Positions 1 to 9,137 of a DNA stretch of 64,000 bases are shown in pieces; positions within the stretch are counted from its first letter, which is position 1; every line of letters begins with the position of its first letter. A model generated the notes under the pieces. The model saw only the letters and a list, made by a program, of their open reading frames with translations. It was not told where the DNA came from and searched no databases. The position numbers and the translations under genes were made by a program. The DNA comes from a virus, in IMG/VR virus record IMGVR_UViG_3300046171_000182, positions 1 to 64,000 of that record. One strand, written 5' to 3'.

Positions 1-663
1 GAAACACCGTATACGCAAGATCCTTCATTTGGTCCGCTAGCTCTTCGAAATAGAAATGTGTTTAGTGTTCCAAAAGTTATTGCTGCAGATTATATTGAAA
101 CAACAAATCTTCCATCCGGAGAAAAGTCAGCCACAATTAAAGTCGACTTAACAACTAATTCATCTTACGTATCTCCGGTTATTGATATGCAAAGAGCAGC
201 GTTATGGTTGACACATAATAGAATTGATAATGCTGATTCTGCTGGATCTGGTCTAACTAATATTAATACTCCATTTAACTTTATCCCTGAGACAGACAAG
301 ACTGGTGGAACAATTATAGCTAAACACGTAACAAGACCTGTTACTTTATCTGAAGCTGCGGTTGGTTTAAAAATTATTCTTGGCGCAAATAGACCTTCTG
401 TTGCAGATTTTGAAGTATATTATAAAGCAATTAGTGATGATGCTAGATTTGAAGATGCGTCTTGGATAGAAGTAGCAAAAGAAAAAAATATTCCATCAGA
501 TGAAAATCCATCAATATTTAGAGATTATGAATATATTGTTGGTGGGCCCGGCGGACTTTCTGTTCCATTTAACCGTTTTATTATTAAGATCGTAATGAAA
601 ACATTTAACAATGCTAAAGTTCCAACATTTAAAGATTTGAGAGTTATAGCATTGGCGGTATAG
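1..663 (+). CDS. Virion structural protein, C-terminal part (5' truncated by window)
   Basis: The frame is open from base 1 and runs to a TAG at 661-663, so only the C-terminal 220 residues are present. A GTG at 58 is an internal valine, not a convincing start, because codons 1-19 upstream already read as normal protein (ETPYTQDPSFG). The content is beta-rich and acidic without transmembrane segments. It lies directly upstream of other small tail genes in a T4-like late region, so a baseplate-wedge or tail structural role is likely by context. I do not recognise a specific T4 gene product. Confidence 0.6.
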   Translation, partial: ETPYTQDPSFGPLALRNRNVFSVPKVIAADYIETTNLPSGEKSATIKVDLTTNSSYVSPVIDMQRAALWLTHNRIDNADSAGSGLTNINTPFNFIPETDKTGGTIIAKHVTRPVTLSEAAVGLKIILGANRPSVADFEVYYKAISDDARFEDASWIEVAKEKNIPSDENPSIFRDYEYIVGGPGGLSVPFNRFIIKIVMKTFNNAKVPTFKDLRVIALAV

Positions 664-894
664 ATGGATAAATATCAGAAAGTTCAAGGAACGGATTCTC
701 TTTTTAGAGATCCTCATAATGGTGCAATATTAAATGTGAATGTAGATGAAATTAAAAGAGCAAAGATTTTAAAGGCTGAAAGAAAAAAGAAAGCCCTTGA
801 GTTTGAAGCCGTAAAAGAAGACGTAGAAACGATGAAACAAGATATGGCAGATATTAAAGGGTTACTTCAAAGATTGGTAGAAAAAAATGGCTAG
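664..894 (+). CDS. Small coiled-coil protein, unknown function
   Basis: This 76-residue protein starts at the ATG immediately after the upstream stop (TAGATG). Its C-terminal half is a charged helix (KAERKKKALEFEAVKED, then MKQDMADIKGLLQRL) with heptad-like spacing, so a short coiled coil or oligomerisation helix is likely. It overlaps the next gene by 8 bases. Position among tail genes suggests a minor structural or assembly role; no family was recognised. Confidence 0.6.
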   Translation: MDKYQKVQGTDSLFRDPHNGAILNVNVDEIKRAKILKAERKKKALEFEAVKEDVETMKQDMADIKGLLQRLVEKNG

Positions 895-1285
895 AACACT
901 TGTAGATCTAAATGACCTCGTAAGTACGTGGAAAGATAAAACTAACGAGATCAGTTACAAAATTGGTGATCTTGTCAATCTTACTACAACTGGTGATTCT
1001 GATTTAGTACAGGCAATTAATGAAATAGATTCTGACCTTAGTTCAATACAAGCTCAGGTCAATACTTTTGTATTTTTAGATTCTGCTCAGGTGGTAAATA
1101 TTATTACTGCGCCTGCCAATAATATTTTTCCAATCACCGCAACTGATTTAGAAGACTCTTCTGTAACTGAAGCTAAAATAGCAGATAACTCTGTTAGTAG
1201 TGCAAAATTAAAAAATCTACAAACATTAGTCATTTATGATTCTGCCGGAACAACGTTAAAAACCTTATATACAGCAGGAACGTAA
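887..1285 (+). CDS. Tail fibre-like structural protein, small
   Basis: The 132-residue product starts at an ATG that overlaps the previous gene's end. It contains a helical N-terminus and then a segment typical of phage fibre proteins, 'DLEDSSVTEAKIADNSVSSAKLKNLQTL', a VT-x-AKIAD-x-SV-x-SAKL pattern often found at trimeric fibre junctions. This supports a role in a fibre or in attaching a fibre to the baseplate. The exact T4 counterpart is unclear. Confidence 0.55.
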   Translation: MARTLVDLNDLVSTWKDKTNEISYKIGDLVNLTTTGDSDLVQAINEIDSDLSSIQAQVNTFVFLDSAQVVNIITAPANNIFPITATDLEDSSVTEAKIADNSVSSAKLKNLQTLVIYDSAGTTLKTLYTAGT

Positions 1286-1286
1286 C

Positions 1287-2336
1287 ATGGCAATCGTGAG
1301 GCCAATGAAAAGAGTTGGCTCTGATCTAAGAGCCATGACTTCAGCAGAAGTAACTCAAATCATCGATGAATGTATAAGATTATACGGTAATAATCCTGGA
1401 ATTAGTTTAACTGTTACTGCAGGATCTGCAGTCGGAGCATACGAAGCCAAACTTGGTGCGATTGTTGATCGACGTTTACCTGCAGGTCCAGCCAATGTAT
1501 CATCCAGTCCAAATCCTAGTCCAGGTTCAGCCCCGGCTTTTGTCGAAGTAAATTATATTAATACTTTACAAAGATATGAATACGGATCTACTGATTTTCC
1601 ATATAAAAAACGTAGTACTAGTTCTTATCAAGACTATTCTTATCCGTTATTTTATTACGACACGCCACCATACAATGGAACAAATCCTCCGTTTACGCCG
1701 TATCTTAGAGCAATGAGTTGGGTAGATATGTATGATACGTTTATTAAACAAGCTCTTATACGATTAGCTACTGGCACTACAACTCCGGCAGAAAATGCAG
1801 GAACCTATTTTACTTCTACTGCTACTTCAGAGACAGATGCAACTTTAGTTTCTTCTACCCCTATTGCAAAAGATACAATATCTGATGTGTCTGAATTTGT
1901 AACAGGTGGTTTACCAGAAGTTTTAGATCAGCCTGACGCGGCTGAGACTAGTTGGTATTTACATCGTGTTGATGCAGCAGCTGAAGGACCAGTTCCTTTA
2001 CCTGCTACAATATTTGGTAGTAACGATGATTTTAAAACATTAGATAAACCTAAATTTAGAGACATGCTTTTAGATCTAATGCAATACTGGTCATATGATC
2101 CGGCTAACTCTACTAATACATCAATACGATATCAATACGGCACTAGTGCTTATCTCACTGGTCAGGGTATGAATCAAAGAGGATCTGGTATAACAGATAC
2201 ATACACAACAACGTATTATGAAAGAACTGGACAAAACGTGCCTGATCCAAATGCGACTGAATATTATTCTCAACAAGTTCCAGGTGGAACTGCGACAGTG
2301 CAAAGTACAAATTATTTAGGAATAGGATTATTCTGA
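1287..2336 (+). CDS. Virion structural protein (baseplate/tail), unassigned
   Basis: This 349-residue protein begins two bases after the preceding stop. It has an ordered N-terminus (residues 1-60, 'MKRVGSDLRAMTSAEVTQII'), a Pro/Tyr-rich middle (about 80-145) and a Tyr/Thr/Gly-rich C-terminus, composition usual for tail peripheral proteins. Length is close to T4 gp8 or gp9-type baseplate proteins, but I could not align diagnostic motifs, so the assignment is by context only. Confidence 0.55.
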   Translation: MAIVRPMKRVGSDLRAMTSAEVTQIIDECIRLYGNNPGISLTVTAGSAVGAYEAKLGAIVDRRLPAGPANVSSSPNPSPGSAPAFVEVNYINTLQRYEYGSTDFPYKKRSTSSYQDYSYPLFYYDTPPYNGTNPPFTPYLRAMSWVDMYDTFIKQALIRLATGTTTPAENAGTYFTSTATSETDATLVSSTPIAKDTISDVSEFVTGGLPEVLDQPDAAETSWYLHRVDAAAEGPVPLPATIFGSNDDFKTLDKPKFRDMLLDLMQYWSYDPANSTNTSIRYQYGTSAYLTGQGMNQRGSGITDTYTTTYYERTGQNVPDPNATEYYSQQVPGGTATVQSTNYLGIGLF

Positions 2337-2349
2337 TGAAAGGTATATT

Positions 2350-3060
2350 ATGGCAAGATTTTCAAATAAGATTGAAAGTTTAAAATACGCCGATAGAGAA
2401 CACAAAACTATAGAAATTCTTTATAAAAATGGCGAATCGATAAATTCATATTACATAGAAGTAGACTATAATAATCAAGATTTTTTAGATCTCTTGAAAG
2501 AATATTCTATTGAAGATATAGAAGATCAAACAAAAGCGTATTATGATAATATTAATACTCGAAAGCAAGTTGTAGTTCAATCGTGGATTGAACAGGCTCA
2601 GGCTGTTTTAGACAAACAAGATAAAGAAAGATATGAGTTATTTGAAAAATATAAAAAAGAACAATTAAGAATATTAGAGGCTGAAGTCGAAAATCGTTTA
2701 CTCGATGCTGATAAGTATAAAGAAAAGCAACAAGAGTATCTTGATCAACAAGCAGAGCAAAGATTTAAAGAAGCTGAGCTTTATGTAGAGACTAGAGAAA
2801 AACAGGTTAAATCAGATTTATTAAGTAAATTCCGGCAGCCAATTTCTTCGTCGGCTCAGTATACTCCAGAAAAAGTTGTGAAATATATGATAGATAATTT
2901 TGAAGATGAAGACACTGTGTTCAAAACTAAATTAGAAATTTTTAATTTGTCTGAAGTTAAAAATAGTAAAGACCGTGAAATGAAAATGAAAGTACGTAAA
3001 GCAAAAACCGTACCTGAAATATTTGCAGCATATTATGACATACAACATAGTAACAGTTAA
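2350..3060 (+). CDS. Coiled-coil protein in the tail gene cluster
   Basis: The start ATG at 2350 follows a GAAAGG ribosome-binding site. The 236-residue product has a small N-terminal domain (about 1-70) and then a very long charged helix from about residue 75 to 165, rich in K, E, Q and R, which should form a coiled coil. The C-terminal 50 residues are basic. It could be a structural rod, a fibre chaperone or a scaffold; no family was recognised. Its end overlaps the next gene. Confidence 0.55.
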   Translation: MARFSNKIESLKYADREHKTIEILYKNGESINSYYIEVDYNNQDFLDLLKEYSIEDIEDQTKAYYDNINTRKQVVVQSWIEQAQAVLDKQDKERYELFEKYKKEQLRILEAEVENRLLDADKYKEKQQEYLDQQAEQRFKEAELYVETREKQVKSDLLSKFRQPISSSAQYTPEKVVKYMIDNFEDEDTVFKTKLEIFNLSEVKNSKDREMKMKVRKAKTVPEIFAAYYDIQHSNS

Positions 3061-3742
3061 ATTTGGAAACAAATATACATCTGATTTTGTTAACAAACTA
3101 TATAGGGACATTAGCTATTTTTCTAGAGGATATTATACTTCTGGCAGGTTTAAATTTTACTGCTACACCGATAATCCGGAAGGATTAATGCTTGGCATTA
3201 ACGTTATTCCTGCAAAAACAGATCCAACATTAAAAGGCGTATGGAATAAGCTACGCCTCTTTGATCCTTCTATGCCATACGTAAGAGAAGGACTTTATAA
3301 TATTTACTTGGATTTAGATACATTTATACAAGATTGTATCTTTACACGTTTCAGTCACTTTGGTGAAAAGGACTGGAGTACACTTCACGTGTGCGGCGCG
3401 CCGTGGAAAAACGATAAGAAGAGATATGGTAGACTATCTAGTTATGATGTAACTATACATAGTTCTGTGATGTCGTGGAATGCTTTAAGTCAATTTGAGA
3501 TATGGAATCATTTTCAGCAATCAGCGGTTTACGTGATTATTATATGAGAAAATACTCAGGTGGCATGGATAGATTCTTGGCTCATGAAGACATAAACATG
3601 AAAACATTCAAGCGTGATTTTGTAAGATCTATGAAATACTGATAAAAATATAAAAGATGCAGCCATTGTATCGTTTGAGGAACTAGATGTACGACTCGGA
3701 GATCTTATACCGAACTATAAAATTAAGCGAGAAAGTGTATAA
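3035..3742 (+). CDS. Glycosyltransferase-like protein, disrupted by two compensating single-base indels
   Basis: Starting at ATG 3035, the protein reads as a GT-A-type glycosyltransferase: an N-terminal 'IVTVKFGNKY', and a DxD metal/sugar-nucleotide motif in 'YNIYLDLDTF'. The frame ends prematurely at 3547. However, the shifted frame from about 3532 continues as family-like sequence (RDYYMRKYSGGMDRFLAHE) and stops at 3642. The original frame resumes near 3638 with KNIKDAAIVSFEELDV and ends at TAA 3740-3742. One missing base near 3532 and one extra near 3640 restore a protein of about 235 residues. The enzyme may glycosylate virion proteins or host surface sugars. It overlaps the next start, as is usual here. 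Confidence 0.6.
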
Positions 3743-4310
3743 CGAATCTATGTATGGGGTAGATGATCTCTATCGCATAAAAGATTTATCTCACTCTATG
3801 GATTATAATCATTGGGTTGGAAAAGAACATCTTGCAAAAAAGTTTTATAACTTATATAATCATGACGCCGGTAAATTATTAGTACTCGGCGGGTGGTACG
3901 GCATGATGGCTTATCAATTACGTAAGCAATGGCCGCAAAACCAAATGAATATAGAATCTACTGATATGGATCCTATGTGTGAAGAGTTTGGATACGAATT
4001 ATTTGGTGATGAAGACATTGCATTCTCCACCCTCAACATAAGTGACTCTTTTATTATAACACAATATACAGGGATTGTAAACACCTCTTGTGAGCATATG
4101 GAGCAAAAAGATTTAATTAATATAGTTAAATCAAAAGACCCTAATTGTTGGGTTGCTTTCCAGTCAAATAACTATACTGACTTAGATTCTCATATTAACT
4201 GTTATCCTACAGCTGAGATGTTTGCAGAAAGTTTAGGTCTTGATTGGGTTGCTGATGTTGATACTTTAGATCTTAGCGATTTTAAAAGGTTTACTGTCAT
4301 TGGAAAATAA
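3687..4310 (+). CDS. SAM-dependent methyltransferase-like protein
   Basis: The 207-residue product has a nucleotide-binding Rossmann signature of class I methyltransferases: a first strand and glycine loop 'GKLLVLGGWYGMMAYQL' near residues 62-78, an acidic residue at the end of strand 2 (ESTDMDP), and a later 'NTSCEHM' strand-4 loop. The acceptor is unknown. Sandwiched between two glycosyltransferase-like genes with overlaps on both sides, it probably modifies a sugar or the same glycan. Confidence 0.6.
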   Translation: MYDSEILYRTIKLSEKVYNESMYGVDDLYRIKDLSHSMDYNHWVGKEHLAKKFYNLYNHDAGKLLVLGGWYGMMAYQLRKQWPQNQMNIESTDMDPMCEEFGYELFGDEDIAFSTLNISDSFIITQYTGIVNTSCEHMEQKDLINIVKSKDPNCWVAFQSNNYTDLDSHINCYPTAEMFAESLGLDWVADVDTLDLSDFKRFTVIGK

Positions 4311-5193
4311 AATAGTATTCAGTATTTTTATTGATATTCCTGAAGATCGTTTAGATAATCCTGGATGGTATGATCAAGGCAAACAAGTTACAACCAATAA
4401 GAGTAAAGTAACTAAACTTGCTTTACTTAATAATGCTGAACTTGTAACTGAACGGCAAAAACAATATGCAAACGATATAGGTGCTGACTATATACTATTT
4501 CAGTATGATAGTACATATAAAAAGTTCTTCGATGATATAAAAAATAGGTTTACAGAGATCTCAGAATATGATATAGTAAACTTTTATAAGCATCGAGTAA
4601 TGAGGGACTTAGCCGATGAATATAATTACGTATGTTATCTCGATTTTGATGTTGTACCAAATACTACTGACTGTATATTTCAAGTACATAATGTAGATAA
4701 AATGTTAGCGGTTGCTGAATCTAATAGATTGGCAATACGTGGTAAAGTTATGAAGGCAGAAGATTACAACCTTTGCATACGTAATCCTGCCACAAAATAT
4801 TGGAATACTCATGCTCTTCTTATGGAAGAAGGATATGATCCTGAGAATGATGTATTTAATACCGGAATTATGGCGGCATCATCAGAAGTAATCAAACGAC
4901 TAGATTATTTTCGTGACTTTGAACATATTATAAAACTTATGAGTGAAGTAAAACATGATGAGTTTTCAATGTATCCAAAAAATATTCAACGTGTATTTAA
5001 TTATGATAACGAAACCGTCTTTTCATACTGGGTCAAAGCTCGAGAAATTCAAATACAATATATGGCAAAAGAATGGCATTGGCTAGTAGATGAATTAATA
5101 ACTGAACCAAAACATATAGATCCTAAAGCAAAAATATATCACTTCATAAACAAGAAAATGGAGTGGATAGAAGATATAAATAAGAACAAATAA
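4300..5193 (+). CDS. Glycosyltransferase-like protein (DxD motif)
   Basis: The start is a TTG at 4300 that overlaps the methyltransferase gene; an AAAAGG ribosome-binding site lies about 9 bases upstream and no ATG is available nearby. The 297-residue protein shows a classic GT-A DxD motif in 'YVCYLDFDVVPN' (about residues 111-122) and a later 'NDVFNTGIMAAS' typical of the acceptor-side loop. It is likely to transfer a sugar from a nucleotide donor. Its target is not visible from the sequence. Confidence 0.65.
   Translation: MENKIVFSIFIDIPEDRLDNPGWYDQGKQVTTNKSKVTKLALLNNAELVTERQKQYANDIGADYILFQYDSTYKKFFDDIKNRFTEISEYDIVNFYKHRVMRDLADEYNYVCYLDFDVVPNTTDCIFQVHNVDKMLAVAESNRLAIRGKVMKAEDYNLCIRNPATKYWNTHALLMEEGYDPENDVFNTGIMAASSEVIKRLDYFRDFEHIIKLMSEVKHDEFSMYPKNIQRVFNYDNETVFSYWVKAREIQIQYMAKEWHWLVDELITEPKHIDPKAKIYHFINKKMEWIEDINKNK
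5175..5182 (+). promoter_or_regulatory. T4-type late promoter box TATAAATA
   Basis: An exact TATAAATA octamer, the T4 late promoter -10 element recognised by gp55-programmed RNA polymerase, lies inside the last codons of the glycosyltransferase gene and 25 bases before the ATG at 5208. It fits late expression of the fibre genes that follow. Confidence 0.7.
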
Positions 5194-5207
5194 CCTAGAG
5201 TGTTCAA

Positions 5208-5559
5208 ATGGCCCAGTATGAAGAATTAACAATAGATAAAGGTACTGACGTTACTCTCCAATTAGAATTGGAAGATACTAACGGCAATGCGAAAAAATCT
5301 TACAAATCACACGGTTGCAGGTAAAGTTAAGAAAACTTACAATACGCCTGATGGCGAAGCGACTGCATTTACTGCCGAGGTAAAAGCTCCTGCTGCAGAC
5401 GGGGTTGTAAACCTTTCATTATCAAACACTCAGACAGGCGCCTTTAAAGCCGGGCGTTACGTATATGATGTAGAAATTTCTTTCGTAGATAGCGATGCAC
5501 AAACAGTGATAGAAAGAGTTCTTGAAGGCACAATCACAGTCACACCATCCGTGACATAG
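5208..5559 (+). CDS. Small beta-sandwich structural protein (BppU-like), frameshifted
   Basis: Translation from ATG 5208 gives 'MAQYEELTIDKGTDVTLQL', then breaks at 'NGNAK': the in-frame continuation hits a stop about 12 codons later. A +1 shift at the A6 run 5292-5297 gives a smooth continuation (NLTNHTVAGKVKKTY) to TAG 5557-5559. The combined 116-residue protein has the 'GTD..L.L.L.D..G....L..' start and 'GRYVYDVEI...GTITVTPSVT' end of BppU/Ig-like phage baseplate or fibre-attachment domains. Five A's instead of six would restore the frame, so a homopolymer error is the simplest explanation. Confidence 0.65.
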
Positions 5560-5575
5560 CTTTAAGGAATTCCAC

Positions 5576-8500
5576 ATGAAGGTTGTTGTTGGTCAAAACA
5601 CGATCGTTAAAAAAATTACTGTTGGAACTCCACTGCGGGTGGGATCGGCAGCAAACGGTAGTTTAACTGGACTCGATGATGTTAACGGTTCCGTTAATCT
5701 CGCCAACGGTACAATTTTACAATATGACAGTAATTCAGGAAAATTTATTCATGTAAGTGCAGCTGATATAACAGGCAGCGGTCTTAATGTTAATGATGCA
5801 GGTGGATTAGGTTCACTTGTATATGATTCAGCAAATTCAATTATACAATACACTGGACCATCTGCTGATAGTGTTCAGTCACTATTCAATGCTACATATG
5901 ATTCAAGTGCTTTAGGTTCTCTATTATATTCTAATGGAACAATTAATCTCAATGGTCCAACAGCTGCTCAGATACGGGCTCTGTTTAGCGCTGGTAATGA
6001 TTTACAATATAATCAAGCAACAGGTGAATTCTCTGTAACAATTCCTCCAGGTGGTGGAGCAATTGGTGACGGAGGTCAAGCATTAAGTGTTAACACATCT
6101 GGCGATTATGGTTCATTATCATACGATGGTGCTAATGCTGTACTAACGCATGTGGGAACAAATGATTCAGATATTCGTGGATCAATTTCAGTTGGTGGTG
6201 ATCTTTCTTACGATCAATCAACTGGTACAATAACATATAATAAAAGAACAGATGCCGATATTAGATCACTTTTTAGTGGTGGTGGAGATCTAACATATAA
6301 TAGTACAACTGGTAATTTTAGTATTACAACCGGAGCACATTATCAAGATTCTGATGCTCGTCAGGTTTTCTCTGTTAATTTTATTGGTGATACTGCTTTC
6401 GATAGTAGCCCATATGGCGGTGCTTCATATAATTCTGCAACTGGCGTACTTACGATTAATGGTACAACAGATTCTAATATACGTAATTCTATAAGCCTTC
6501 AAGATTCTGGTGGCTTAGGGTCATTAACATACGATCCTAAAGAAGGTAAATTTGTATATAAAGGGCCTGAGCTTGCCGATATATCTTCTCTGCTCTCAGT
6601 TAATGAAGGTCCGACTTCATTAGGCGATCTATCTCTTGATTCTGCAACTGGAGCGATTAGATTTCAATTAGATGAAGATAGTATTAGAAGTTTAATAACT
6701 CTTGTATCTGATAATGAAGGTGGTACACATTTATCATACGACCATTCAACTGGTGTAATTACTTACAGAGGTCCAAGTACTTTAGAAGTACGCGATCTGA
6801 TATCTGTTGATTCAACAGCTAATACTGGCGATGGTTCACTTACATATCATGAATCATCTGGCGTGTTTACATATATTGGCCCAAGTCCTGCCGAAGTAAG
6901 AGCCCACTTCGAAGGTGGACTTGGAATTGATTATAACGAAGCTACCGGTACATTTAGACTAGATAGTACTGCAAATATTGTAACCGGTAGTATTGTTACA
7001 GGCAATTTAAGAGTAACAGATTCAGCTACGATTGAAGATGCCACAATAAATCAAACGTTAAACGTTGAAAATATTAATTCATTAGATCCTAATGGTGATA
7101 TTAATATTACTGCAGGTGATGATATTGACATCACTGCGCCAGATAAAATAAAATTAAATACTCCGCTTTTAATAACCTCATCTAAAACCCTTAACATTAG
7201 AGATTATGATAGTGATGCAGCTTCTCTTAACGGTAGTGGGATTGTTATTGGCGGTGGATCTAACCAAAAAAGTATTTTCTATCAGCAAAGTACTGAGCAG
7301 TTTGTAATAGGCGCAAATACAGGATTAGATATTACCGGACCTTTAACTGGTACTACTATTGATTCGTTAAATAAGCGTATAGACGAGTTACCTGATTCTG
7401 CTCAGATGAAAGGCATTCTATCTGCCGGTCCTGGTTTATCTTATGATAATGTCAATGGTATATACAGAATTACATCTTCAGGCGTCGTTGCTGGAACTTA
7501 CGGCGATGCAACTAATGTTCCAAGATTTGCTGTAGACTCATTAGGACAAATTGATAGTATTGGGTTAATTCCAATATCAACAGTTAATAACTTTCAGTTT
7601 GACTCTACAAGTGGTAATCTCAAGATTACAACTGCTACCGATAGTTATAATGTTGGCTTTACATTAGATCCATATTCAACAGTAAACCTAGTTGAAGATC
7701 CTAATGCTACTCCTAATACAGGAACAATGTATTATACAGATGCAAGAGTTGATTCAAACTTAGCATCAAGTAGATCAAGTCCAATTGTTCGTACTGGTGA
7801 CATTACCGGTGTAACATTAAATGCGACCGGGCCTACATCAGCTGGCGATAACGCTGCAATAGGTTACACATCATCTGGTGGTTTGATACTTACTGGTCAA
7901 GGTAGTGGTTACGATGTAACAATTAAGAATGATGCTGACAGTGATGTACTACGAGTTCCAACAGGATCAAAAGAAGTACAGCTAACAGGATTCTTATCAG
8001 GTCCACAAGAGTTTATAATCGATCCAGCAGCAGTTGGTGATAACACTGGTACTGTTAAGATCCTTGGTAACCTTCAAGTTGAAGGTACTCAAACGATTAT
8101 TAACTCTACAACAATAACTCTTAATGATAAGAACATTGTTATTGCTGATAGTGCTGCTGACTCTTCTGCGCTAGATGGATCTGGGATTACTTTCGGTGGT
8201 ACTAATGTTGTAGACAATCCGTCATTCCAGTACTCTCATGCCGACGAAAGATTTGTATTTAATAGAGATATTCAGGCTAATAGATTCTATGGTGCCTTCT
8301 CTGGACAAATTACATCTATTGGAAATCATACTACTGCGGATTTAGCAGAAGATTCATTTGCCACAGTATCAAGTGGTACAATGTACTTCACTCAAGCAAG
8401 AGCTCGTTCCTCAATCAACTTTGTTGATGCGGGTGGTGATGGATCTTTTGTTTACGATTCTGCAAGTGGAACAATGACATACACTGGACCAAGTCCAGTA

Positions 8501-9088
8501 GAAACTAGAGCACACTTCCAAGTCAATGATACTGGTGGAGACGGTTCATTAGGTTATGATTCCGCAAGTGGTAAGTTCACATATGTTGGTCCATCTCCTG
8601 CAGAAACTAGAGCACATCTAAATGTTCTTGATGCTGGTGGCGACGGCAGTTTCACATATGATTCTGCAACTGGTAAGTTTACTTACACAGGTCCTTCGCC
8701 GGCTGAAGCAAGAGCACACTTTCAAGTAAACGATACCGGTGGGGATGGATCTCTTGGATATGATTCTGCAACTGGTAAGATAACATACACAGGACCTTCT
8801 GAAGCTGAGTGGTATCAACATTTTGTAGATAACGCAGATAGCTTTGGTGATATGATTTGGGATTCAAGTTATGGAACCAAAGGTGGTCTGTCATTACATC
8901 AACGTCACATAATAAAACATCAAGAGGCGTTTGCTGACTCATTTATTAATTCGCAAGAATACTTCTTGTACTATAGTGGCACATTAGGTGGATTAAGAAA
9001 GGTTAGTGCAGATACACTCTCCGCAAGAATTGGCGGTGCTGGTGGTGGCGGAGCTGGCGGCGGACTGTTAAGTTATGTCAATCTCTAA
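5576..9088 (+). CDS. Long tail fibre protein with many degenerate repeats
   Basis: The 1170-residue protein has a good ribosome-binding site (TAAGGAATT) before ATG 5576. It is built largely of repeats of about 30-37 residues following the pattern 'GGxGSLxYDSATGxFTYxGPS.AE.RAHF', degenerate in the N-terminal 460 residues and nearly identical in residues 950-1084. A non-repetitive middle (about 460-945) contains segments like 'DSATIEDATINQTLNV' and 'NLQVEGTQTIINSTTITL', a trimeric fibre-type beta motif. The tail ends in a Gly-rich linker. No enzymatic domain is visible. It is expected to be a host-recognition fibre shaft expressed late. Confidence 0.75.
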   Translation: MKVVVGQNTIVKKITVGTPLRVGSAANGSLTGLDDVNGSVNLANGTILQYDSNSGKFIHVSAADITGSGLNVNDAGGLGSLVYDSANSIIQYTGPSADSVQSLFNATYDSSALGSLLYSNGTINLNGPTAAQIRALFSAGNDLQYNQATGEFSVTIPPGGGAIGDGGQALSVNTSGDYGSLSYDGANAVLTHVGTNDSDIRGSISVGGDLSYDQSTGTITYNKRTDADIRSLFSGGGDLTYNSTTGNFSITTGAHYQDSDARQVFSVNFIGDTAFDSSPYGGASYNSATGVLTINGTTDSNIRNSISLQDSGGLGSLTYDPKEGKFVYKGPELADISSLLSVNEGPTSLGDLSLDSATGAIRFQLDEDSIRSLITLVSDNEGGTHLSYDHSTGVITYRGPSTLEVRDLISVDSTANTGDGSLTYHESSGVFTYIGPSPAEVRAHFEGGLGIDYNEATGTFRLDSTANIVTGSIVTGNLRVTDSATIEDATINQTLNVENINSLDPNGDINITAGDDIDITAPDKIKLNTPLLITSSKTLNIRDYDSDAASLNGSGIVIGGGSNQKSIFYQQSTEQFVIGANTGLDITGPLTGTTIDSLNKRIDELPDSAQMKGILSAGPGLSYDNVNGIYRITSSGVVAGTYGDATNVPRFAVDSLGQIDSIGLIPISTVNNFQFDSTSGNLKITTATDSYNVGFTLDPYSTVNLVEDPNATPNTGTMYYTDARVDSNLASSRSSPIVRTGDITGVTLNATGPTSAGDNAAIGYTSSGGLILTGQGSGYDVTIKNDADSDVLRVPTGSKEVQLTGFLSGPQEFIIDPAAVGDNTGTVKILGNLQVEGTQTIINSTTITLNDKNIVIADSAADSSALDGSGITFGGTNVVDNPSFQYSHADERFVFNRDIQANRFYGAFSGQITSIGNHTTADLAEDSFATVSSGTMYFTQARARSSINFVDAGGDGSFVYDSASGTMTYTGPSPVETRAHFQVNDTGGDGSLGYDSASGKFTYVGPSPAETRAHLNVLDAGGDGSFTYDSATGKFTYTGPSPAEARAHFQVNDTGGDGSLGYDSATGKITYTGPSEAEWYQHFVDNADSFGDMIWDSSYGTKGGLSLHQRHIIKHQEAFADSFINSQEYFLYYSGTLGGLRKVSADTLSARIGGAGGGGAGGGLLSYVNL
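8420..8827 (+). repeat. Four tandem 34-residue (about 102 bp) coding repeats
   Basis: Within the fibre gene, four copies of 'D.GGDGS..YDSA.GK.TY.GPS.AE.RAHF' follow each other at intervals of 99-102 bases, beginning at about 8423, 8522, 8624 and 8726. Copies 2 and 4 (VNDTGGDGSLGYDS) are more alike than 1 and 3, implying duplication of a two-repeat block. Such repeats can change fibre length by recombination. Confidence 0.75.
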
Positions 9089-9099
9089 GTAACAAAACA

Positions 9100-9107
9100 T
9101 ATAAATA
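9100..9107 (+). promoter_or_regulatory. T4-type late promoter box TATAAATA
   Basis: An exact TATAAATA lies in the gap after the long fibre gene and 30 bases before the next ATG at 9138. It would drive the two small genes and probably the large fibre gene downstream. Confidence 0.75.
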
Positions 9108-9137
9108 AAGAATAACTAATTTAAAAAGATATAGAAC

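Noticed and set aside
5287-5559. Programmed +1 ribosomal frameshift at the A6 run
   Set aside because: No slow codon, Shine-Dalgarno-like stimulator or hairpin was noticed, and other unrelated genes here also have single-base indels, so sequence error is favoured.
8420-8827. CRISPR-like or regulatory repeat array
   Set aside because: There are no spacers; the 102-bp period is a multiple of three and fully coding.
8618-8942. Overlapping minus-strand frames over the fibre repeats
   Set aside because: They mirror the 102-bp coding repeats; the repeated structure alone explains the absence of stops.
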